Source of the DNA: Sipunculus nudus
Lineage: Eukaryota; Annelida; Sipuncula; Golfingiida; Sipunculidae
Assembly (NCBI GenBank): GCA_026874595.1
Contig: CM049314.1
Location: 3,433,318 to 3,497,317 of the forward strand
DNA: 64,000 nt
Direction: 5' to 3'
Positions 56,040-64,000 of the stretch are shown in pieces (position 1 is the stretch's first letter; each line of letters begins with the position of its first letter). Position numbers and translations under genes: made by a program. The notes beneath the pieces were generated by a model. It was not told the DNA's origin, did not search any database, and saw only the letters and a program-made list of their open reading frames with translations.

Positions 56040-57711
56040 ATAAGAGCCTGTTAGTTTAACATTTAACTGACGCATTGACACAAAACATACATATGAATGT
56101 ACAGATAATGTACAGATAATGTACAGATATGCCTGTTTGCTGTCGGGAATTTAATAAACATATAGGAGGGTTATACAATATGTTCTGTTATAATGGATTC
56201 GGTTTCGCACATGGTGGGTTAGAAAAATACCGAAACACCTAATTTATGTTTAGTAACAATATACTTGTAGGTCGTGAGGCGTTGTCATAAGTCAGGAAAA
56301 ATATATTTTTTCATAGGGATTTCAAGTGTGATGTTTAATAATACAAGTTCGGCCACTATGACATCTGCAAACTCCCTTGTGTCGGAGGGATTCTCTGATG
56401 TATTAGACTGACACGTTTCATTTAATCAGAATATAGATAAAACATGGTCTCAGCTACGATTGGTTTACACTTCATCATATAAAAACAACATATTGCTTTT
56501 TATCAAAATAGGAAGCCCAAATATGCTATTCAAAGTAACAGAATTTAGGTCGTGGTAAAACGCTACACATCGACGATATAGTACTACAAATGGACTGCTA
56601 TGTACTTATTCAACGCAATTGTATGTCTTTAATTTTTTTTTCAGGATTATTTCTTACAAACTTGATAAACGACATGTATTCAGTGATCAACTAACATTTG
56701 TAATCTACCTGACCACAGTCAAAGAAGTTACACACTTGTTGCTTAAGTTCACATAGACAATAGCGACATTTTGTCCCTCATAAGAGAGACCATCGACATG
56801 TCAGTGTATAGGCCCTATCATGCAGTCCAATATAAATGCTTACAGAGTCATGTATTCACGGCGATGTGGAGAGAGGGGAAGCTCAAACAAGTTCATAAAG
56901 GCTGCGCGACTTCAGCCGTTGCAATTGGAGATTAAGCCAGTGGTGTCTGGATGAAAAATGACATGATCTGCCAAAGGTTGATTATGGTTTTGCTCTCACG
57001 TCAGAGACTGTGCTGAAATCCGGAAATGCCCGTCTCCCCTCGTGCCCACGTTCAGCGATAAGTCACCTGAAATGTCGGCGTTATTACATGTTACCAACGG
57101 CCCGGGCTTGTGCCGGCCTACTTAATGAAGTAAGCACGGAAGGGATATGTGTCAACTGCCCACATGCAAAGATAAACCATGTCACTCTACACTTTCAGCA
57201 TGACGATGTGATTCCCAGAATGATTTCAAACATGACGATTTTACAGAGTTGACTGCGGCCTGGATCATCATAAACTTTGGAGGCCTCCGCTTCCTGCAAA
57301 AAAAAATCTTTAAAAATTACCATTCATTTGATTTAATTTGTAACTTTAAAAAATCTACGTCGGTTCTGCTCCAAAGTAATATATAAGAGCAAGTCCAAAA
57401 TACTCGGACGTATTGGAGTGACTGAAGAACGCACTCGCCCTTGATTTAAATTTCTTTCGCTCAGATGCTTGGGAACATTAAACATTTATAGGTTAATATA
57501 TTAAGAGCGGCCCCAGTGTAAAACATTGTATAAATCCTTTAATCAATATCAAAATTTCAGATTTGAGAATATAAAACAACAACTAGGTTTTGTTATTGAT
57601 ATTCAATGCTATTATATTTTTGTCATTCATGGTCACATAGAGCTAAGCCCCCAATTGCGTTAATTCGGCACATGGGGTCTGCTGTCATGCCCATGTCATA
57701 GTGTCTGGGTG
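56040..57711. other. Intergenic sequence, unassigned
   Basis: A 13-bp unit (ACAGATAATGT-like) is repeated three times at about 56100-56127. The 80-codon plus-strand frame at 57010-57252 is GC-richer than average but shows no motif or splice context that I can support. Confidence 0.35.
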
Positions 57712-60700
57712 GATCTTTGACGGAGTCCGGGTTTTCTTTTCACGAATCAACTCTGCACTGTCATGTCTCTTCAGACCTACTTTCTATCATAGATCTTTAA
57801 CGGGGTCCTGGTTTTCTTCTGAAGAATCAACTCTTCACCATCATGTCTCTTCAGACCTGCATTCTATCAAAAATCTTTAACAGGTTCCGGGTTTTCTTCT
57901 GAGGAATCAACTCTGCACCGTCATGTCTCTTCAGACCTGCATTCTATCATAAATCTTTAACGGAGTCATGCGTTTTCTTCTGAGAATTCAACTCTGCACC
58001 GTCATGTCTCTTCAGAACTGCATTCTATCATAAATCTTTGACGGAGTCAGGGTTTTCTTCTCATGAATCAACTCTGCACCGTCATGTCTCTTCAGACCTG
58101 CATCCTATCATAAATCTTTAACGGAGTCCAGGTTTTCTTCTCATGAATCAATGTCTCTTAAGACCTGCTTTCTATCATAGATCTTTAACGGGGTTCGAGC
58201 TTTCTTCTCATGAATCAACCCTTCACCGTCATGTCTCTTCAGACCTGCTTTCTATCATAGATCTTTCACGGGGTCCGAGTTTTCTTCTCATGAATCAACT
58301 CTGCACCGTCATATCTCTTCAGACCTGCTTTCTATCATAGACCTTAAACGGGGTCCGAGTTTTCTTCTCATGAATCAACCCTGCATCGTCATGTCTCTTC
58401 AGACCTGCATTCTATCATAGATCTTTAACGGGGTCCGAGTTTTCTTCTCATGAATCAACTCTTCACCGTTATGTCTCTTCAGACCTGCTTTCTATCATAG
58501 ATCTTTAACGGGGTCCGGGTTTTCTTCTCATAAATCAACTCTGCACCGTCATGTCTCTTCAGACCTGCTTTCTATCATAGATCTTTAACGGGGTCCGGGT
58601 TTTCTTCTCATGAATCAACTCTTCACCATCATGTCTCTTCAGACCTGCTTTCTATCATAAATCTTTAACGGAGTTATGCGTTTTCTTCTGAGAATTCAAC
58701 TCTGCACCGTCATGTCTCTTCAGACCTGCATTCTATCATAAATCTTTGACGGAGTCAGGGTTTTCTTCTCATGAATCAATTCTGCACCGTCATGTCTCTT
58801 CAGACCTGCATTCTATCATAAATCTTTAACGGAATCCGGGTTTTCTTCTCATGAATCAATGTCTCTTCAGACCTGCTTTCTATCATAGATCTTTAACGGG
58901 GTCCGAGTTTTCTTCTCATGAATCAACCCTTCACCGTCATGTCTCTTCAGACCTGCTTTCTATCATAGATCTTTAACGGGGACCGAGTCTTCTTCCTTAA
59001 ATGAATCAACTCTTCACCGTCATGTCTCTTCAGACCTGCTTTCTATCATAGACCTTTAACGGGGTCCGAGTTTTCTTCTGAGAATTCAACTCAGCACCGT
59101 CATGTCTCTTCAGACCTGCATTCTATCATAAATCTTTGACGGAGTCAGGGTTTTCTTCTCATGAATCAACTATGCACCATCATGTCTCTTCAGACCTGCA
59201 TTCTATCATAAATTTTTAACGGAGTCCGGGTTTTCTTCTCATGAATCAATGTCTCTTCAGACCTGCTTTCTATCATAGATCTTTAACGGGGTCCGAGTTT
59301 TCTTCTCATGAATCAACCCTTCACCGTCATGTCTCTTCAGACCTGCTCTCTATCATAGATCTTTAACGGGGTCCGAGTTTTCTTCTCATGAATCAACTCT
59401 TCACCGTCATGTCTCTTCAGACCTGCTTTCTATCATAGACCTTAAACGGGGTCCGAGTTTTCTTCTCATGAATCAACTCTGCATCGTCATGTCTCTTCAG
59501 ACCTGCATTCTATCATAGATCTTTAACGGGGTCCGAGTTTTCTTCTCATGAATCAACTCTGCACCGTCATGTCTCTTCAGACCTGCTTTCTATCATTGTC
59601 CTTTAACGGAGTCCGGGTTTTCTTCTCATGAATCAACTCTTTACCGTCATGTCTCTTCAGACCTGCTTTCTATCATAGACCTTTAACGGGGTCCGGGTTT
59701 TCTTCTCATGAATCAACTCTTCACCGTCATGTCTCTTCAGACCTGCTTTCTATCATAGATCTTTCACGGGGTCCGAGTTTTCTTCTCATGAATCAACTCT
59801 GCACCGTCATATCTCTTCAGACCTGCTTTCTATCGTAGACCTTAAACGGGGTCCGAGTTTTCTTCTCATGAATCAACCCTGCATCGTCATGTCTCTTCAG
59901 ACCTGCTTTCTATCATAGATCTTTCACGGGGTCCGAGTTTTCTTCTCATGAATCAACTCTGCACCGTCATATCTCTTCAGACCTGCTTTCTATCATAGAC
60001 CTTAAACGGGGTCCGAGTTTTCTTCTCATGAATCAACCCTGCATCGTCATGTCTCTTCAGACCTGCATTCTATCATAGATCTTTAACGGGGTCCGAGTTT
60101 TCTTCTCATAAATCAACTCTTCACCATCATGTCTCTTCAGACCTGCTTTCTATCATAGACCTTTAACGGAGTCCGGGTTTTCTTCTCATGAATCAACTCT
60201 TCACCGTTATGTCTCTTCAGACCTGCTTTCTATCATAGATCTTTAACGGGGTCCGGGTTTTCTTCTCATAAATCAACTCTGCACCGTCATGTCTCTTCAG
60301 ACCTGCTTTCTATCATAGATCTTTAACGGGGTCCGGGTTTTCTTCTCATGAATCAACTCTTCACCATCATGTCTCTTCAGACCTGCTTTCTATCATAAAT
60401 CTTTAACGGAGTTATGCGTTTTCTTCTGAGAATTCAACTCTGCACCGTCATGTCTCTTCAGACCTGCATTCTATCATAAATCTTTGACGGAGTCAGGGTT
60501 TTCTTCTCATGAATCAATTCTGCACCGTCATGTCTCTTCAGACCTGCATTCTATCATAAATCTTTAACGGAATCCGGGTTTTCTTCTCATGAATCAATGT
60601 CTCTTCAGACCTGCTTTCTATCATTGATCTTTAACGGGGTCCGAGTTTTCTTCTCATGAATCAACCCTTCACCGTCATGTCTCTTCAGACCTGCTTTCTA

Positions 60701-63700
60701 TCATAGATCTTTAACGGGGACCGAGTCTTCTTCCTTAAATGAATCAACTCTTCACCGTCATGTCTCTTCAGACCTGCTTTCTATCATAGACCTTTAACGG
60801 GGTCCGAGTTTTCTTCTGAGAATTCAACTCAGCACCGTCATGTCTCTTCAGACCTGCATTCTATCATAAATCTTTGACGGAGTCAGGGTTTTCTTCTCAT
60901 GAATCAACTATGCACCATCATGTCTCTTCAGACCTGCATTCTATCATAAATTTTTAACGGAGTCCGGGTTTTCTTCTCATGAATCAATGTCTCTTCAGAC
61001 CTGCTTTCTATCATAGATCTTTAACGGGGTCCGAGTTTTCTTCTCATGAATCAACCCTTCACCGTCATGTCTCTTCAGACCTGCTCTCTATCATAGATCT
61101 TTAACGGGGTCCGAGTTTTCTTCTCATGAATCAACTCTTCACCGTCATGTCTCTTCAGACCTGCTTTCTATCATAGACCTTAAACGGGGTCCGAGTTTTC
61201 TTCTCATGAATCAACTCTGCATCGTCATGTCTCTTCAGACCTGCATTCTATCATAGATCTTTAACGGGGTCCGAGTTTTCTTCTCATGAATCAACTCTGC
61301 ACCGTCATGTCTCTTCAGACCTGCTTTCTATCATTGTCCTTTAACGGAGTCCGGGTTTTCTTCTCATGAATCAACTCTTTACCGTCATGTCTCTTCAGAC
61401 CTGCTTTCTATCATAGACCTTTAACGGGGTCCGGGTTTTCTTCTCATGAATCAACTCTTCACCGTCATGTCTCTTCAGACCTGCTTTCTATCATAGATCT
61501 TTCACGGGGTCCGAGTTTTCTTCTCATGAATCAACTCTGCACCGTCATATCTCTTCAGACCTGCTTTCTATCGTAGACCTTAAACGGGGTCCGAGTTTTC
61601 TTCTCATGAATCAACCCTGCATCGTCATGTCTCTTCAGACCTGCTTTCTATCATAGATCTTTCACGGGGTCCGAGTTTTCTTCTCATGAATCAACTCTGC
61701 ACCGTCATATCTCTTCAGACCTGCTTTCTATCATAGACCTTAAACGGGGTCCGAGTTTTCTTCTCATGAATCAACCCTGCATCGTCATGTCTCTTCAGAC
61801 CTGCATTCTATCATAGATCTTTAACGGGGTCCGAGTTTTCTTCTCATAAATCAACTCTTCACCATCATGTCTCTTCAGACCTGCTTTCTATCATAGACCT
61901 TTAACGGAGTCCGGGTTTTCTTCTCATGAATCAACTCTTCACCGTTATGTCTCTTCAGACCTGCTTTCTATCATAGATCTTTAACGGGGTCCGGGTTTTC
62001 TTCTCATAAATCAACTCTGCACCGTCATGTCTCTTCAGACCTGCTTTCTATCATAGATCTTTAACGGGGTCCGGGTTTTCTTCTCATGAATCAACTCTTC
62101 ACCATCATGTCTCTTCAGACCTGCTTTCTATCATAAATCTTTAACGGAGTTATGCGTTTTCTTCTGAGAATTCAACTCTGCACCGTCATGTCTCTTCAGA
62201 CCTGCATTCTATCATAAATCTTTGACGGAGTCAGGGTTTTCTTCTCATGAATCAATTCTGCACCGTCATGTCTCTTCAGACCTGCATTCTATCATAAATC
62301 TTTAACGGAATCCGGGTTTTCTTCTCATGAATCAATGTCTCTTCAGACCTGCTTTCTATCATTGATCTTTAACGGGGTCCGAGTTTTCTTCTCATGAATC
62401 AACCCTTCACCGTCATGTCTCTTCAGACCTGCTTTCTATCATAGATCTTTAACGGGGACCGAGTCTTCTTCCTTAAATGAATCAACTCTTCACCGTCATG
62501 TCTCTTCAGACCTGCTTTCTATCATAGACCTTTAACGGGGTCCGAGTTTTCTTCTGAGAATTCAACTCAGCACCGTCATGTCTCTTCAGACCTGCATTCT
62601 ATCATAAATCTTTGACGGAGTCAGGGTTTTCTTCTCATGAATCAACTATGCACCATCATGTCTCTTCAGACCTGCATTCTATCATAAATTTTTAACGGAG
62701 TCCGGGTTTTCTTCTCATGAATCAATGTCTCTTCAGACCTGCTTTCTATCATAGATCTTTAACGGGGTCCGAGTTTTCTTCTCATGAATCAACCCTTCAC
62801 CGTCATGTCTCTTCAGACCTGCTCTCTATCATAGATCTTTAACGGGGTCCGAGTTTTCTTCTCATGAATCAACTCTTCACCGTCATGTCTCTTCAGACCT
62901 GCTTTCTATCATAGACCTTAAACGGGGTCCGAGTTTTCTTCTCATGAATCAACCCTTCACCGTCATGTCTCTTCAGACCTGCTCTCTATCATAGATCTTT
63001 AACGGGGTCCTAGTTTTCTTCTCATGAATCAACTCTTCACCGTCATGTCTCTTCAGACCTGCTCTCTATCATAGATCTTTAACGGGGTCCGAGTTTTCTT
63101 CTCATGAATCAACTCTTCACCGTCATGTCTCTTCAGACCTGCTTTCTATCATAGACCTTAAACGGGGTCCGAGTTTTCTTCTCATGAATCAACCCTTCAC
63201 CGTCATGTCTCTTCAGACCTGCTCTCTATCATAGATCTTTAACGGGGTCCGAGTTTTCTTCTCATGAATCAACTCTTCACCGTCATGTCTCTTCAGACCT
63301 GCTTTCTATCATAGACCTTAAACGGGGTCCGAGTTTTCTTCTCATGAATCAACTCTGCATCGTCATGTCTCTTCAGACCTGCATTCTATCATAGATCTTT
63401 AACGGGGTCCGAGTTTTCTTCTCATGAATCAACTCTGCACCGTCATGTCTCTTCAAACCTGCTTTCTATCATAGTCCTTTAACGGAGTCCGGGTTTTCTT
63501 CTCATGAATCAACTCTTTACCGTCATGTCTCTTCAGACCTGCTTTCTATCATAGACCTTTAACGGGGTCCGGGTTTTCTTCTCATGAATCAACTCTTCAC
63601 CGTCATGTCTCTTCAGACCTGCTTTCTATCATAGACCTTTAGCGGGGTACGGGTTTTCTTCTCATGAATCAACTCTTCACCGTCATGTCTCTTCAGACCT

Positions 63701-64000
63701 GCTTTCTATCATAGACCTTAAACGGGGTCCGAGTTTTCTTCTCATGAATCATCTCTGCACCGTCATGTCTCTTCAGACCTGTTTTCTATCATAGATCTGT
63801 AACGGGGTCCGGGTTTTCTTCTCATGAATCAACTCTTCACCGTTATGTCTCTTCAGACCTGCTTTCTATCATAGATCTTTAACGGGGTCCGGGTTTTCTT
63901 CTCATGAATCAACTCTTCACCGTCATGTCTCTTCAGACCTGCTTTCTATCATAGATCTTTAACGGGGTCCGGGTTATCTTCTCAGGAATCAACTCTTCAC
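57712..64000. repeat. 80-bp satellite with 1,738-bp higher-order repeat, continues past the window
   Basis: About 79 units of 80 bp, containing CTTCAGACCTGCTTTCTATC, ATAGATCTTTAACGGGGTCC, GAGTTTTCTTCTCATGAATC and AACTCTTCACCGTCATGTCT. Some units lack 13 bp (67-mers, for example near 58856, 59244, 60594, 60982, 62332 and 62720). Marker variants recur at exactly 1,738 bp: GAGTTATGCG at 58671, 60409 and 62147; GACCGAGTCTTC at 58981, 60719 and 62457. The higher-order copies look identical in the stretches I compared. 80 is not a multiple of 3 and the frames do not persist, so it is non-coding. Confidence 0.97.

Overview
This is a window of animal nuclear DNA, most likely from a bivalve mollusc. 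It is AT-rich and intron-rich, with spliced exons bearing animal GT/AG sites. It is crowded with short, non-autonomous mobile elements built like the bivalve 'pearl'/Helitron-like elements: a fixed 5' end, a core of tandem repeats, an (ACRG)n microsatellite, then a hairpin 3' end. There are no bacterial-style operons. Species cannot be fixed from the sequence alone.

The one gene I can reconstruct completely is cyclin C (CCNC), on the minus strand. Its ATG is at 51248 and its stop at 10879. Eleven coding exons (32, 107, 85, 70, 52, 92, 95, 68, 80, 119 and 97 nt) join in frame to 298 codons plus a stop. Cyclin C is the partner of CDK8/19 in the Mediator kinase module. The gene spans 40 kb because introns 1, 2, 6 and 8 have filled with repeats.

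Layout. 1-5.2 kb: a hairpin-ended repeat element (family P3), a broken LINE reverse-transcriptase fragment and a few unassigned plus-strand exon candidates. 5.2-10 kb: one P2 and one P1 element. 10.9-51.2 kb: CCNC. Intron 10 holds an 18-bp minisatellite. Intron 8 holds a P2 element interrupted by a P1 element, an intact 181-codon ORF of mobile-element type and another P1 element. Intron 6 holds a decayed copy of exon 7, a chimeric pile of P1/P2 ends, a 5S-rRNA-like stretch and a P1 element nested in a P1 element. Intron 2 holds a 6.2-kb P2 element with a P1 and a P3 element inserted in it. Intron 1 begins with 16 extra copies of the first 72 nt of exon 2. 51.2-57.7 kb: mostly unassigned, with two weak promoter candidates. 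57.7-64 kb: an 80-bp satellite organised as a 1,738-bp higher-order repeat, running off the window.

Main points for a second look: (1) the tandem array of a cyclin C exon together with its splice acceptor; (2) three repeat families (P1, P2, P3) with separate end signatures, two of which (P1, P2) repeat a motif in inverted form at their two ends, plus native 'empty sites' showing insertion without target-site duplication; (3) nuclear-receptor-type response elements kept in the cores of two unrelated families; (4) a GGTGGCGCCACC palindrome recurring in the cores of P2 and P3; (5) the higher-order satellite. The names P1, P2 and P3 are my own labels.
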